From NCBI GenBank assembly GCA_003170295.1, contig PNAJ01000077.1, positions 1 through 64,000 on the forward strand: DNA of 64,000 nucleotides. Reading direction: 5' to 3'. The position numbers and the translations under genes are program-made. Numbering within the stretch: the stretch's first letter is position 1; each line of letters begins with the position of its first letter. The DNA is from Bryobacterales bacterium (GTDB taxonomy: Bacteria; Acidobacteriota; Terriglobia; Bryobacterales; Bryobacteraceae). Below the pieces are notes generated by a model that was not told the origin of the DNA, made no database searches, and was given only the letters and a program-made list of their open reading frames with translations. Below, in pieces: positions 18,101 to 27,181 of the stretch.

Positions 18101-18643
18101 AGCACTGACATTGTAATTCAATGCGGGCCCACTACTCTGGATGATGATTGGAGTCGAACTCGGGCTTCCCGAAGAAGCCCCTTGTACCGCGCTGAACGTC
18201 AGAGAGACCGGGTTCGACGATAACAGCGACGGCGTGCCGACGGCCAGCACCACGGGAAACTGCACCAGAGTAGACGGCTGGTTATTAATCGCGATCGAGA
18301 TGTTTGCGGAATAGGTTTGTCCGGTGGTGAGGCCCGTCGTGTTCACCGTCACCGGCAGCGTCACGCTGGGGCTAGCGTTTGGGAAAAACATAGTGCCAGG
18401 CGGATAGGGGCCGACCGTCATCCACGTCTGATTGTTGGGCACCGTCACCACCAGCGTAGTTGCGCCCGCAGTTGCTGTGATCGTGAGGCTTTGAGACGAC
18501 GTCGCTCCTCCGCTCTGCACCTGGAAACTCATACCGGTTCCCAGCGCCGGAGTCGTTGTAATTTGTCCATTCGCTGTGTCGGAAAAACCCAATCCCAGCA
18601 GACACAACATGGCCCCGAACATCGAGATCTTATGGCGATTCAT
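15149..18643 (-). CDS. Giant secreted protein with tandem BACON/Ig-like domains and Solibacter-type C-terminal domain
   Basis: About 1164 residues from the Met of MNRHKISMFG; a Met five residues earlier (18658) is also possible. The signal peptide ends near TANGQ. The body is roughly nine tandem beta-sandwich repeats of 90-100 residues, each ending like L-AGTYTGTITVQ..-TIPVTLSV and carrying a NWL-hydrophobic segment, as in BACON-type domains. The last 230 residues (from SISNSANGGFGAIAPGELITIKGTGIG) match the TIGR03437 pattern named for Solibacter. Very rich in Ser/Thr and nearly without Lys/Arg/Cys, as expected for a surface or extracellular protein. It may bind carbohydrate or mediate adhesion; that is inference. 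Confidence 0.85.
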   Translation of the reverse strand: MNRHKISMFGAMLCLLGLGFSDTANGQITTTPALGTGMSFQVQSGGATSSQSLTITATAGATTLVVTVPNNQTWMTVGPYPPGTMFFPNASPSVTLPVTVNTTGLTTGQTYSANISIAINNQPSTLVQFPVVLAVGTPSLLSSNPVSLTFSAVQGASSGSPSSTPIIIQSSGPALNYNVSAQTQFGSGNWLLLSNTLAISTSNSIPGFSVSVNAQTLASGTYTGTITVQSTTTADSVTIPVTLSVTTGAALNVTGTLSNFVYQSGSGAGGFSAQTQTLMISTTSASLNYQVTATPGAGSPVQTTNWLVLSSTGGLASTVPQQLNLMLSYNTVASLPAGTYTITLAIGPTAGAGSATNVTVTLLVTNNALLSVNSRSLTYSIPFGSTSPQTQSVQVSSSNGSSIAYTVLSNQSWLSGSPGSGTTAANSVLNVTVNASNLNVSATPYVGTLTVYPNNSDYSLYSIPITVQLTVTAASAQIFAGPAELLFSYQTTLTSQSGLQQNVKLTSPSTLGFSVSTTTMNASNCPTSNWLSAAASQNVTPATLTVSVAPTGMTSGFCTGTVTVTYFNGVSNTTTLIPVVVDIAATPLLTVTPDSGFGVVAATYGSTSSLSSRISLNSTDGVSPLEFSAFASTPGAPVSWLYLASSSGTTQNYLQVNIQPSGLPVGVYNGSITIHATNSASLPSGDLTIPVVLTVAAATTVSVSPASLSFTQAQGATPPASQTVALTAAGGTTTFTATASTVIGNWLQITPLSGTASATTSTITASILQNTLSPGTYTGNITLTFQNSATPNATIPVTLLVTASQTVVVSSTTLGFNYQLGSAAPANQTLNVTSTGGAVAISVASTSTPGFLSVTPASGSTGAPSGPLVLTVSVTPAVFTTAGTYTGTITITPTGQTAITVQVTVTVTGVPIPQPTSISNSANGGFGAIAPGELITIKGTGIGPSTSATFTLAAGNTVSNLLSGVQVLFDGIPGTPTYVSATQINVVVPYEIAGRATTNVVVSYQQVQSSAILQNVASQAPGIYTFSATGAGQAAVLNQNYTFNGPAAGIVINGQNVSTTPAAQGSYIYVYMTGGGQTSPASVTGTITPTPTNTTPLYNIPTKVTATINGVNATVLFAGAAPGLVTGVIQVNLQVPTGVTGSALPLVVTINGSTTLSGPTVAVQ

Positions 18644-18785
18644 CGGTTTTCTCCACATTTCACACCTCGTACTCTTGCAATCTACTCTCCAAACTCAGCA
18701 TACACCGAAACAAATCTGGTCAATAATGTTTTAGGTGTGGACTCCGCGTTGGACGGCGGGCTGACGATATGATGGGTATCAGCGC

Positions 18786-19478
18786 ATGTTCGTTTCATCC
18801 GAAATTGCCATCCGGGCCACCGGACTTGCTAAATCCTACCGCTCAGGCGACTCCGAACTCGTCATTTTTTCCGATCTCAATATCGACGTGGCGCGCGGCG
18901 AACGGCTGGCGCTCGTCGGCGAGTCGGGCGCCGGAAAGAGCACTCTGCTCCACTTGCTGGGCGGTCTGGACACGCCGTCTGAGGGTGCGATATACTTCGG
19001 TCATAAAGATATCTGCAAGCTCCCTCAAAATGAGCTGGCCGACTTTAGGAACCGGGAGTTGGGTTTTGTCTGGCAGATTCATACATTACTCGCCGAATTC
19101 ACGGCTCTTGAGAACGTGATGATGCCGCTGCTCATCCGCGGGCAATCACGGGATCAGGCGGAGCCCGTTTCGCTTGCGAGGCTGGATGAAGTGGGTCTCA
19201 GGAATCGCGCCACCCATCGCGCCGGAGAGCTATCGGGCGGGGAACAACAACGAGTGGTTCTGGCCCGCGCCCTGGTCGGAGATCCGAAGGTCCTGCTGGC
19301 CGACGAGCCCACCGGCAGCCTCGATTACCGGACCGGCGAGATGATCATGGAGCTGATTGAGGATCTTCATCGCTCCCGCAATCTTACGTCGATTCATGTG
19401 ACGCACAATTTGAATTTCGCTCGCCGCGCCGACCGCGTGCTCGCGCTGGAGCGCGGGCAATTATCGGAGTCGGCTTAG
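18786..19478 (+). CDS. ABC transporter ATP-binding protein (LolD/MacB-like)
   Basis: 230 residues with Walker [10 protein letters not shown] at 45-53, a Q-loop ([16 protein letters not shown]), signature [10 protein letters not shown], Walker [12 protein letters not shown] and a switch His in IHVTHN. The spacing and the ENVMMPLLI segment place it in the LolD/MacB/FtsE class, which partners FtsX-like permeases in lipoprotein release or export. No permease gene follows; clpC begins 10 bases after the stop and is likely in the same transcript. The partner might be an unlinked orphan permease such as the one at 5591-8116 (speculation). The Trp before the Q-loop Gln is unusual. Confidence 0.9.
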   Translation: MFVSSEIAIRATGLAKSYRSGDSELVIFSDLNIDVARGERLALVGESGAGKSTLLHLLGGLDTPSEGAIYFGHKDICKLPQNELADFRNRELGFVWQIHTLLAEFTALENVMMPLLIRGQSRDQAEPVSLARLDEVGLRNRATHRAGELSGGEQQRVVLARALVGDPKVLLADEPTGSLDYRTGEMIMELIEDLHRSRNLTSIHVTHNLNFARRADRVLALERGQLSESA

Positions 19479-19488
19479 GACAGGAATT

Positions 19489-21978
19489 ATGTTTGAACGT
19501 TATACCGAAAAGGCCCGCCGCGTAATCTTCTTCGCCCGCTACGAAGCGAGCCAGTTCGGCAGTCCCTGCATCGAGACCGAACATCTGTTGCTCGGGTTGC
19601 TGCGGGAGGATAAAGCGCTTGCCAATCGCTTCCTCCGTTCCTCGGCGTCCGTCGAATCGATCCGCAAGCAAATCGAGGCGCATACCACACTGCGCGAGAA
19701 AGTGTCCACTTCCGTCGACCTTCCTTTGAGCCATGAGTGCAAGCGCGTGCTTGCCTACGGCGCGGAGGAGGCCGAACGGCTCAATCACAAACACATCGGC
19801 ACCGAGCATCTTCTTTTAGGCCTTTTGCGCGAAGAAAAATGTTTCGCCGCCGACATTCTGCATGAACGCGGGCTGCGCCTTTCACAGGTCCGCGAGGAGA
19901 TTGCTCGTTCGAGCTCTGAAAAAATGTCCTCCAATCGACCCAAGGAAAGTTCCCTGCTCAGCGAGTTCAGCCGCGATCTGACGCAAGCCGCGATGGACGG
20001 CTTGCTCGATCCGCTCATCGGCCGCGATTACGAACTCGAACGTGTGGTGCAGATTCTCTGCCGGCGTACGAAGAATAACCCCGTCCTGATCGGCGAACCC
20101 GGCGTCGGCAAAACCGCCATCGTCGAAGGACTCGCCCAGCGCATTGCCGATGGCGACGTCCCCAGCTTCCTCGCCGATAAGCGCATCCTCGCGCTCGATC
20201 TGTCGCTGATCGTCGCCGGCACGAAATATCGCGGCCAGTTTGAAGAGCGCCTGAAGACCATCATGAAGGAGTTGATGGAAAACCAGAACGCCATCATCTT
20301 CATTGACGAGCTGCACACACTCGTCGGTGCGGGATCAGCCGAGGGCTCGCTCGATGCGGCCAATATTTTGAAGCCCGCTCTCTCGCGCGGCGAAATCCAG
20401 TGCATTGGCGCGACCACTCCTTCGGAATATCGCAAGTCCATCGAAAAGGATCGTTCGCTCGAACGCCGCTTCCAGGCCGTAAAAGTTCCTCCGCCCAACG
20501 AAGCCGACGCCATCCGCATTCTGTTCGGAATCAAAGAGCGTTACGAAAAATTCCACGCCGTCTCCTATACCGACGAGTCCATCGAAAACGCCGTCTACAC
20601 CTCGACCCGCTTCATCCCCGACCGTTTTTTGCCAGACAAGGCCATCGATTTGATCGACGAAGCGGGCGCGCGCGTGAAACTTCGCCAGACCACGCTACCC
20701 GGTGAAGTCGCCGATATTCAGAAGCGCATCAAATTCATCGTCCACCGCATGGAGAACGCGATCGCCAATCACGAGTTCGAAAAAGCGCGTTTCTACTCCG
20801 ATGAAGAACGCAAGGAGCGCGAAAATCTCCGCCAGCTCCGCGAAAAGTACAACCTCGACGACACGTCCACCGGCATTGTCACTAAAGACGATATTGAGGA
20901 CGTGGTCGCCCGCTGGACCGGCGTCCCGATGACCGCGATTCGCGAAGAGGAAGTCGCCAAGCTCCTGCGCATTGAAGGCGAGCTGCACCGCCGCATCATC
21001 AGTCAGGAAAAAGCCATCTCCGCTCTATCTCGCGCCATACGTCGTTCGCGCGCGGGCTTGAAATCTCCCAAACGTCCCGCCGGATCGTTCCTGTTCCTGG
21101 GCCCCACGGGCGTCGGCAAGACCGAAGTCGCGCGCGCCCTTGCCGAATTTCTGTTCGGCAGCGAAAAAGCGCTCATCCGCTTCGATATGTCGGAGTTCAT
21201 GGAAAAGCACTCCGTCTCGAAGCTGATCGGCTCGCCTCCCGGCTACGTCGGATATGAGGAAGGCGGCCAGCTCACGGAGCGCGTGAAGCGCGCGCCCTAT
21301 TCCATCATCCTGCTCGACGAAATCGAGAAGGCCCACCCGGATATTTACAACATCCTGTTACAGGTCTTCGAAGACGGTCAATTGACCGACGGTCTCGGCA
21401 ATACCGTCGATTTCAAAAACACCATCATCATCATGACCTCGAACCTCGGTGCGAGGTTCCTGGAAAAGCGCAGTCAAATAGGCTTCAGCGCTCCTGGCTC
21501 CGGCATGCCGGCGAAGGTCGAGGATCAGGTAATGGGTGAGGTCAAGAAGGCCTTCAACCCCGAATTCCTGAATCGTCTCGACGAGATTATTCTGTTCACC
21601 TCGCTCTCCGACGACGACCTGCTGAAGATCATGCACTTGCTCGCCGACCAGATCAACGTCAACCTGGTCGCCAAGCAGATCAAGATTCGCCTCAACGACG
21701 ACGCGGCGAAATACATCCTGGAGAAAACCTGCACCGACCGCAGTTACGGAGCCCGTCCGTTGCGCCGCGCCTTGCAGAAATATATCGAGGACCCGTTGAG
21801 CGAAGCTCTCATTCAGGGCACGCTCCCGCGTCCCTCCGAGCTCGAAATATACCTGGGCGACGGCGGCATCTACTGCCGTCAGCTCGTGCCCGTCGAGCAG
21901 CCCGTAGGCGTCTCCGGCGACCCGTCGGCCCCGGAGGAAACTCCAGCCCCGGTGACTCCGCTCTTCATGTTCGAGTAA
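19489..21978 (+). CDS. clpC: ClpC-type AAA+ protease ATPase
   Basis: 829 residues. Two Clp N-terminal repeats (1-145) precede D1, with Walker [14 protein letters not shown] and Walker [16 protein letters not shown] middle domain with a UVR-like [19 protein letters not shown] segment follows. D2 has Walker [16 protein letters not shown] and ends in the D2-small domain. ClpC unfolds tagged or damaged proteins and feeds them to ClpP, and needs adaptors in some species. No clpP or mcsAB lies nearby. It sits 10 bases after an ABC ATPase gene. The C-terminal 25 residues are Pro/Glu-rich and variable. Confidence 0.96.
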   Translation: MFERYTEKARRVIFFARYEASQFGSPCIETEHLLLGLLREDKALANRFLRSSASVESIRKQIEAHTTLREKVSTSVDLPLSHECKRVLAYGAEEAERLNHKHIGTEHLLLGLLREEKCFAADILHERGLRLSQVREEIARSSSEKMSSNRPKESSLLSEFSRDLTQAAMDGLLDPLIGRDYELERVVQILCRRTKNNPVLIGEPGVGKTAIVEGLAQRIADGDVPSFLADKRILALDLSLIVAGTKYRGQFEERLKTIMKELMENQNAIIFIDELHTLVGAGSAEGSLDAANILKPALSRGEIQCIGATTPSEYRKSIEKDRSLERRFQAVKVPPPNEADAIRILFGIKERYEKFHAVSYTDESIENAVYTSTRFIPDRFLPDKAIDLIDEAGARVKLRQTTLPGEVADIQKRIKFIVHRMENAIANHEFEKARFYSDEERKERENLRQLREKYNLDDTSTGIVTKDDIEDVVARWTGVPMTAIREEEVAKLLRIEGELHRRIISQEKAISALSRAIRRSRAGLKSPKRPAGSFLFLGPTGVGKTEVARALAEFLFGSEKALIRFDMSEFMEKHSVSKLIGSPPGYVGYEEGGQLTERVKRAPYSIILLDEIEKAHPDIYNILLQVFEDGQLTDGLGNTVDFKNTIIIMTSNLGARFLEKRSQIGFSAPGSGMPAKVEDQVMGEVKKAFNPEFLNRLDEIILFTSLSDDDLLKIMHLLADQINVNLVAKQIKIRLNDDAAKYILEKTCTDRSYGARPLRRALQKYIEDPLSEALIQGTLPRPSELEIYLGDGGIYCRQLVPVEQPVGVSGDPSAPEETPAPVTPLFMFE

Positions 21979-21989
21979 AGAACACAGAC

Positions 21990-22111
21990 TAAAAGTCTGT
22001 GCCACCCAGTTACACATTGGTGGCACAGGCTTCAGCCTGTGAAATCCATTCTCTGGACCAATTGTGGTGCCGCCAATACTGGCGGCAGCCGCCGTTTTAG
22101 GCGGCTCTTCT
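21990..22111. repeat. Tandem dispersed repeats after clpC (family A copy plus palindromic pair)
   Basis: ACAGACTAAAAGTCTGTGCC at 21984-22003 and GGTGGCACAGGCTTCAGCCTGTG at 22019-22041 are each near-palindromes and share a GGTGGCACAG edge in opposite orientation. They are followed at 22062-22111 by an inverted family A copy (CCGCCAATACTGGCGGCAGC, then CCGCCG..GGCGGCTCTTC). The block separates clpC from the convergent small gene and may also serve as the bidirectional 3' end of both. Confidence 0.55.
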
Positions 22112-22424
22112 ACAGCGGACGACTGGCCGCCCGACAGTAATTCTCAACAAACCGCCGAGCCTGTACCCCCAGCACTCCCTTGAGCGCCTCGACAAATTCC
22201 CCGGTCGACTCCCGGTATTCCAGCAACCCGTGCTCCATCGGCGCGTGATCTTTCTCCAGAATCCACACGACCCGTACCACTCCCTCCGCACTCCCGGCCA
22301 CGGAAAATCGAACCGCATCGGCCGCCGACTCATCGGGGAAATCCGCGCACAATCCCCGCGCATATCCGAAATTGCAAAGCTTCGGCTCTCCCACTCCGTG
22401 CCGCTCGCACTCGCCATGAAACAT
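22110..22424 (-). CDS. Small conserved-looking protein with Cys-rich N-terminus
   Basis: 104 residues starting MFHGECERHG. An N-terminal C-x3-H / C-x8-C pattern (CERHGVGEPKLCNFGYARGLC) resembles a small metal site. It is followed by a compact alpha/beta body (AADAVRFSVAGSAEGVVRVVWILEKDHAPMEHG) with no membrane segment. Codon use and composition look coding, whereas the overlapping frames do not. An earlier Met (22460) is possible. The gene is divergent from the TPR gene. No function can be assigned; a metal-binding accessory role is a guess. Confidence 0.6.
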   Translation of the reverse strand: MFHGECERHGVGEPKLCNFGYARGLCADFPDESAADAVRFSVAGSAEGVVRVVWILEKDHAPMEHGLLEYRESTGEFVEALKGVLGVQARRFVENYCRAASRPL

Positions 22425-22511
22425 CCCGCCCAGCGGTGCGCGGCCCTGCGAAGACTCCATCGGGCGAATCGGCCTAAAAAATGGACAAGCCACGACGTGT
22501 ATCCTAACAGT

Positions 22512-22820
22512 TTGGAACCCACCAGAATCGAAATCCTCGAACAGCTCCTCGAGCAGAATCCCGCGAGCAGCTTCGCCCGCTACGGACTCGCCATGGAGTA
22601 CGTCAAGTCGGGCGACCTCGATCGTGCCGTCGCCGCCTTCGAAGCCGTCACCCAAACCGATCCCAATTACTCCGCCGCCTATTTCCACGGCGGGCAGACG
22701 CTCGAAAAGCTGGGCAAGCTTGACGAAGCTCGCGATTTCTACCGCCGCGGCATCGCCGTCACTCGCGATCCCCACGCCCGCAGCGAACTGGAAGCGGCGC
22801 TCGATATACTGGGTGAATAG
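22512..22820 (+). CDS. Small TPR-repeat protein
   Basis: About 102 residues from a TTG (22512); a GTG at 22497 in the same frame is an alternative. The sequence FARYGLAMEYVKSGDLDRAVAAFEAV followed by YSAAYFHGGQTLEKLGKLDEARDFYRRG contains two to three canonical tetratricopeptide helix pairs. TPRs mediate protein-protein contacts; no partner is evident. Its TAG overlaps the GTG of the next gene by one base, so they are co-translated. There is no signal peptide, in contrast to the next two genes. Confidence 0.75.
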   Translation: MEPTRIEILEQLLEQNPASSFARYGLAMEYVKSGDLDRAVAAFEAVTQTDPNYSAAYFHGGQTLEKLGKLDEARDFYRRGIAVTRDPHARSELEAALDILGE

Positions 22821-24295
22821 TGCGTCTCGCAGCTCTTCTATTGAACCTTGCCCTCCTTGCCCTCCCCGCTCTTGCCCAGACGCCTAAGCCGGAGAACCAG
22901 CTCGATGGCAACGAGACTCTCTTCACGGTCCTCGCCGCTATCAATGCTGCGGGCTACGACGCCGAAATCGATTCGCCCTCGAATAACCCTGTGCGCAAGG
23001 CCATCCGCGATCATCTGGCCGCGCAAAAACTCAATAGCGTTTTTGAGCTGAAACGCTTCGTCAGGGATCACAAGCTGGCGGATCCGTCCGCGGACCTCAG
23101 CCAGTACATTTCCTTCGCGCTCTCCGTCGATAGCCCGCCTTTATTCACGCCGCGCTATCTCAACAACCTGATGCCGCCCGACGCCGCGCAACTCGAAGGA
23201 TTCACGCCGCTCCTGACCGCCTTCTATCGCGAGGCCCATATCGAGGATCTCTGGAAGCGCGTCCAGCCGGAGTTTGACAAGGTCATCGAGCAGTACCATC
23301 AGCCCGTCAGCCGCGCCGTGCTTCTCGCCAACGCGTACGCGCGCAATCCCACCAGCGGATTCCTCGGCCGCCGTTTTCAGATTTACGTCGATTTGCTCGG
23401 CGCCCCGAACCAGGTGCAGACACGCAGTTACGTGGACGATTACTTCGTCGTCGTCACACCGTCGGCCGAGCCTCGCACCATGGACATTCGCCACGCGTAT
23501 CTGCATTATTTGATCGATCCCCTGGGTCTCAAATACGCGAAGCAGTTGCTGACGAAAGCCCCTCTAGGCGATTACGCGCTCGCCGCGCCCCTGCTTGCCG
23601 ACCATTTCAAAAAGGATTTCGTTCTCCTCGCAACTGAGTGTTTTATCAAAGCCGTCGAATCCCGCATCGACAAGAAGCCGGAGTTGGCGCTCCAAGCCGC
23701 GAAGGAAGGATTCGTCCTCACCCCCGGCTTTGCCGAGATCCTCGCCAACGATTATGAGAAGCAGCAGGTCGTTCTGCGGCTCCATTTTCCCGATATGGTG
23801 GAGGAACTCAGTTTCCGCACCGAGGAAAAGAGGTTCGAGAATTTCCAGTTCGCCAATGAAATCGCCGGCCGCACGGTTCATGTGACCTCCGAAAAGCCGG
23901 CGGTGCTCTCAGGCGTCGGATTAACGCTCGATAAGGCCGAAACAAGCTACACAAATCGCGATTTAAAGCACGCTAAGGAGCTTTATCTGCGAGTCCTGAC
24001 CGAAACTTCGGTGAAACCCCTGCACGCGAAGGCGTATTATGGTTTGGCGCGCATCGCCGTGCTGGAACATGAGCCGGAGGTAGGCGACCGTTTGTTCCGC
24101 AAAGTGCTCGAACTGGAGCCCGACGCCTACACCAAGTCGTGGAGTCTTTTGTACATCGCCCGGTTGGCCGATTCCCAGGGTGACCGCGAACAGGCGCAGG
24201 AGCATTACAAAGCTGCCTTGGCAGTGGAAGGCGCGCCGGAGTCGGTCCGCAAGGCCGCCGAAAAAGGTTTGAAGGAAGCGTTCGACAAAAAATAA
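22820..24295 (+). CDS. Exported protein with C-terminal TPR repeats
   Basis: 491 residues, GTG start, with a signal peptide (MRLAALLLNLALLALPALAQ). The central domain contains a D-I-RHAYLHYLIDP segment like the helix of gluzincin-type metalloprotease folds, but a full HExxH is not present, so peptidase activity is doubtful. From residue 370 on, two or three TPR units are visible (HAKAYYGLARIAVLEHEPEVGDRLFRKVLELEP). Likely periplasmic. It lies in a run of TPR genes and is translationally coupled to the preceding one. Confidence 0.8.
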   Translation: MRLAALLLNLALLALPALAQTPKPENQLDGNETLFTVLAAINAAGYDAEIDSPSNNPVRKAIRDHLAAQKLNSVFELKRFVRDHKLADPSADLSQYISFALSVDSPPLFTPRYLNNLMPPDAAQLEGFTPLLTAFYREAHIEDLWKRVQPEFDKVIEQYHQPVSRAVLLANAYARNPTSGFLGRRFQIYVDLLGAPNQVQTRSYVDDYFVVVTPSAEPRTMDIRHAYLHYLIDPLGLKYAKQLLTKAPLGDYALAAPLLADHFKKDFVLLATECFIKAVESRIDKKPELALQAAKEGFVLTPGFAEILANDYEKQQVVLRLHFPDMVEELSFRTEEKRFENFQFANEIAGRTVHVTSEKPAVLSGVGLTLDKAETSYTNRDLKHAKELYLRVLTETSVKPLHAKAYYGLARIAVLEHEPEVGDRLFRKVLELEPDAYTKSWSLLYIARLADSQGDREQAQEHYKAALAVEGAPESVRKAAEKGLKEAFDKK

Positions 24296-24312
24296 AATTG
24301 AGGAGTGACGGA

Positions 24313-25044
24313 ATGAGGACGAAAATGCTGGCTGCCTTCCTGGCAGTGGCGGCGCTGGCGACGGCGCAAAAACCGAAAACGAAGGCGGAAGCCGAAGCGC
24401 TCATGGCGATCCAGAGCGAGCCGGATGGCTCGGCGAAAATCGCGAAAGTGGACGAGTTTGTCAAGAAGTACGCCGACACCGAGTTCAAGTCGTGGGCCTA
24501 CACGCAGGCCGCCGATGCAGCCGAGCGCAAAGGCGACGGCATCAAGGTGCTCATTTATGCGGAACTCGCGCTCGAAACCGACCCCAAGGCCGTCCACCCC
24601 ATGTTGATGGCTGCCGGCGAACTGGCCCGCAGCACTCGTGAAAACGACCTCGACAAGGAAGAAAAACTCACCAAAGCAGATAAATATTCCCGCCAAGCCA
24701 TGGAACTCGCCCCCACCGTGGTCAAGCCGAACCCCGCGATTACCGACGCCCAGTGGGACGAGGTCAAGAAGGAATTCGTGGCCGACGCCCATCGCGATCT
24801 CGGTATGATCGCCGCCGTCAGGAAGAAGTACGATATCGCGATCGCCGAATTGAAGCTGGCCGTGGAGATTCCGGCGGAGCCCGATCCCGCAACTTACATC
24901 CGCCTTGCCGCCGCCTATAACGACGCCAACAAGCCCGACGACGCGCTCGCCGTGCTGGCCAAAATTCCCCCCAGCCCAGCCTTGAAGCCGTTCGTCGATA
25001 AGGAGCAAAAGCGCGCCGTAGCCCTAAAGGAGGCCAAAAAATAA
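24313..25044 (+). CDS. Exported TPR-like helical protein
   Basis: 243 residues from the ATG giving MRTKMLAAFLAVAALATAQ (signal peptide). A GAGG-type ribosome site sits about 8 bases upstream, which favours this start over the in-frame TTG at 24298. The mature part is all helical and Lys/Ala/Glu rich with TPR-like units (HRDLGMIAAVRKKYDIAIAELKLAVE and YIRLAAAYNDANKPDDALAVL). It sits 17 bases after the previous gene and 6 bases before rnc. Probable periplasmic scaffold; no specific role is known. Confidence 0.8.
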   Translation: MRTKMLAAFLAVAALATAQKPKTKAEAEALMAIQSEPDGSAKIAKVDEFVKKYADTEFKSWAYTQAADAAERKGDGIKVLIYAELALETDPKAVHPMLMAAGELARSTRENDLDKEEKLTKADKYSRQAMELAPTVVKPNPAITDAQWDEVKKEFVADAHRDLGMIAAVRKKYDIAIAELKLAVEIPAEPDPATYIRLAAAYNDANKPDDALAVLAKIPPSPALKPFVDKEQKRAVALKEAKK

Positions 25045-25050
25045 CAATTC

Positions 25051-25803
25051 TTGACGAAACGCTCCACTCGTTCGGCGACACTAAAGATAGTGGGTGCCGA
25101 TCTCACACTTCTCGAAAAAGCGCTAGGACACACCTTTCGGGATAAGGGGCTGCTGGAGCGCGCCCTGACGCATAAGTCTAAAGCCTACGAGAAGTCCGCC
25201 GAGGGCGAGCCCGCAACCGATAACGAACAACTCGAGTTCCTGGGCGACGCAATCCTGGGCTTCGTCGTGAGCGATTGCTTGGTGCGCCGCTACGCCTCGT
25301 CGCCTGAAGGCCGCCTCTCCAAGCTCAAAGCTCTCTTGGTGTGCGCCGCCCGGCTCTACGAAGTCGCGCAGGATCTGAAGTTAGGCGAGTATCTCCTGCT
25401 CGGCCGCGGGGAAGAAATGACCGGCGGGCGCGAAAAAAAAGCGCTGCTGTCCGACGCCGTGGAAGCCTTGATCGCGGCCCTCTACCTGGACGCCGATCTC
25501 GATACAGCCCGCGCCTTCATCGAATCCCATGTGGTGGGCTCCTTTCAGCCTCCCGACGGCGAGATCGACGACGCCGTCGCCGATCATAAGAGCGCGCTGC
25601 TGGAGATGGCCCAGGCCCTTAAACTACCTCCTCCGCGCTGGGTGACCGTCAACGAGGATGGCCCCGAACACTCCAAAACCTTCACGGTCGAGGTCCGGCT
25701 GGGTAAGGAGTGGGTCAGCCAGGCGCAAGGCATGTCAAAAAAGAGCGCCGGACAAAAAGCCGCCCAGCAAATCCTCCAGCAGCTCACCGAGTGGGGCCGA
25801 TAG
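25051..25803 (+). CDS. rnc: Ribonuclease III
   Basis: 250 residues with the RNase III signature NEQLEFLGDAIL near residues 58-69 and the second catalytic acidic cluster around LLSDAVEALIAALYLD. A C-terminal double-stranded RNA-binding domain follows (DHKSALLEMAQALK through KKSAGQKAAQQILQQL). It cleaves double-stranded RNA in rRNA maturation and mRNA decay. The TTG at 25051 gives a short basic extension; the true start could be the GTG at the V of VGADLTLLEKALG. Preceded by TPR genes, not by the usual acpP/fabF neighbours. Confidence 0.95.
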   Translation: MTKRSTRSATLKIVGADLTLLEKALGHTFRDKGLLERALTHKSKAYEKSAEGEPATDNEQLEFLGDAILGFVVSDCLVRRYASSPEGRLSKLKALLVCAARLYEVAQDLKLGEYLLLGRGEEMTGGREKKALLSDAVEALIAALYLDADLDTARAFIESHVVGSFQPPDGEIDDAVADHKSALLEMAQALKLPPPRWVTVNEDGPEHSKTFTVEVRLGKEWVSQAQGMSKKSAGQKAAQQILQQLTEWGR

Positions 25804-25937
25804 TTGGTAGAATACTCCCCACGTAAATCGTTTCCTATTGACGTTCCTGGTGTTTCAGCCATAATACGAAGTACGCATCCTCCCGATATCTAAATTGGCG
25901 GGAGAGGCGGTTCACTGACGTCCCGGATAGGAAGCCA

Positions 25938-27170
25938 ATGGTCTCTTGGGCTCGTTTGGCATTATTTCCGTTTGCAGCGGCCGTGCTATCGGTCCCCTTG
26001 GCGGCTCAGTCGCAGCTCGCCGCGACCGGCGGCGGCGGGCTTAACCTGATGAACACGGACCTCGCGGTCCTCGAAGCCGGGGACGTCCGCAAGGATCTCC
26101 CATGCACCGTGACCCCCGTCAAACCTGTCCTGGGCTTCGACCTCCGCTTTCATGCCGGTTATGAGGTCACCGTCCCGCTGAAAGACCTTGCCGGAACCGA
26201 AAACAAGCTCACCATCCTGTTCCGCGTGCGGCCCGAAAATCACAAGGACGAACCGGTCTACTTCGTCCAGCACATCCACGTCCCCTCTATTGAGGACGAC
26301 GCCAAGGGGGATGCCACCCTCGGCGGCATGTTCGACGTCGGCGAAGGTAACTATCATGTCGATTGGCTGGTGCGGGACCGCGCCGAGCGCGTCTGCTCCT
26401 ATTACTGGGACCCCGAGGCGCTGCTGCCGCCCAAGGACAAGCAGATCGCCCTCGAGATGGCTCCCGGCGCCATCCGCCGCTCCCAAGACGAGCAGTTTAA
26501 TGAGGATCCGCCCGTCGAACGCTCTCCCTCCACTGGCGCCCCCCTCAATATCAAGGTGCTCGTCAATTTCGCGCCCCAGAATTTCGACTCCCCCACGCTC
26601 CGGCCCATGGATACGGTAGCGCTCGTGTCAATTCTAAGGCGCATCTCCCGGGAACCCCAATTTGGCAAATTCTCCCTGATCGCGTTCAATATTCAGGAGC
26701 AGCGCGTGCTCTACCGCCAATCGAGCTCGGAGCGGATCGATTTTCCGGCCCTCGGCCAAGCCCTTCAATCCATGAAGCTCGGTACCGTCGATCTGAAGCG
26801 CCTGTCCCAAAAGCATGGCGATACGGATTTCCTTACCGACCTGATTAAGAAGGAGATGGGCTCCGACGATCATCCCGACGCCCTGGTCTTCGCCGGTCCC
26901 AAAATCATGCTCGACGCGGCCGTTCCCCAGGAAACCCTCAATCCCCTCGCCATCGACGTCGATTATCCGGTGTTTTACATGAATTACACCCTCAACCCCC
27001 AAGCGGTGCCGTGGAAAGACTCCATAAGCCGCGCGGTCAAGGTTTTTCGGGGAACCGAATATACCATCAGCCGTCCAAGAGACTTGTGGTTCTCCGTGAC
27101 GGAGATGGTCTCGCGTATTGTAAAATCAAAGCACAGAAGCGCGATACCGCCGGTAGCGGCGAACGACTAG
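25938..27170 (+). CDS. Exported protein of unknown function, acidobacterial type
   Basis: 410 residues with a signal peptide (MVSWARLALFPFAAAVLSVPLAAQ). The body has a beta-rich first half with DLPCTVTPVKPVLGFDLRFHAGYEV and a later alpha/beta half with alternating strands (TVALVSILRRIS, KFSLIAFNIQEQRVLY, PDALVFAGPKIML) that resembles a degenerate VWFA/Rossmann-like domain. I do not recognise a catalytic motif. The 134-base gap upstream contains only a weak inverted repeat (GCCTCCCGAT..GCGGGAGAGGC type). The next gene follows by 11 bases and is probably in the same transcript. Confidence 0.75.
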   Translation: MVSWARLALFPFAAAVLSVPLAAQSQLAATGGGGLNLMNTDLAVLEAGDVRKDLPCTVTPVKPVLGFDLRFHAGYEVTVPLKDLAGTENKLTILFRVRPENHKDEPVYFVQHIHVPSIEDDAKGDATLGGMFDVGEGNYHVDWLVRDRAERVCSYYWDPEALLPPKDKQIALEMAPGAIRRSQDEQFNEDPPVERSPSTGAPLNIKVLVNFAPQNFDSPTLRPMDTVALVSILRRISREPQFGKFSLIAFNIQEQRVLYRQSSSERIDFPALGQALQSMKLGTVDLKRLSQKHGDTDFLTDLIKKEMGSDDHPDALVFAGPKIMLDAAVPQETLNPLAIDVDYPVFYMNYTLNPQAVPWKDSISRAVKVFRGTEYTISRPRDLWFSVTEMVSRIVKSKHRSAIPPVAAND

Positions 27171-27181
27171 GGGAGTTGAAT

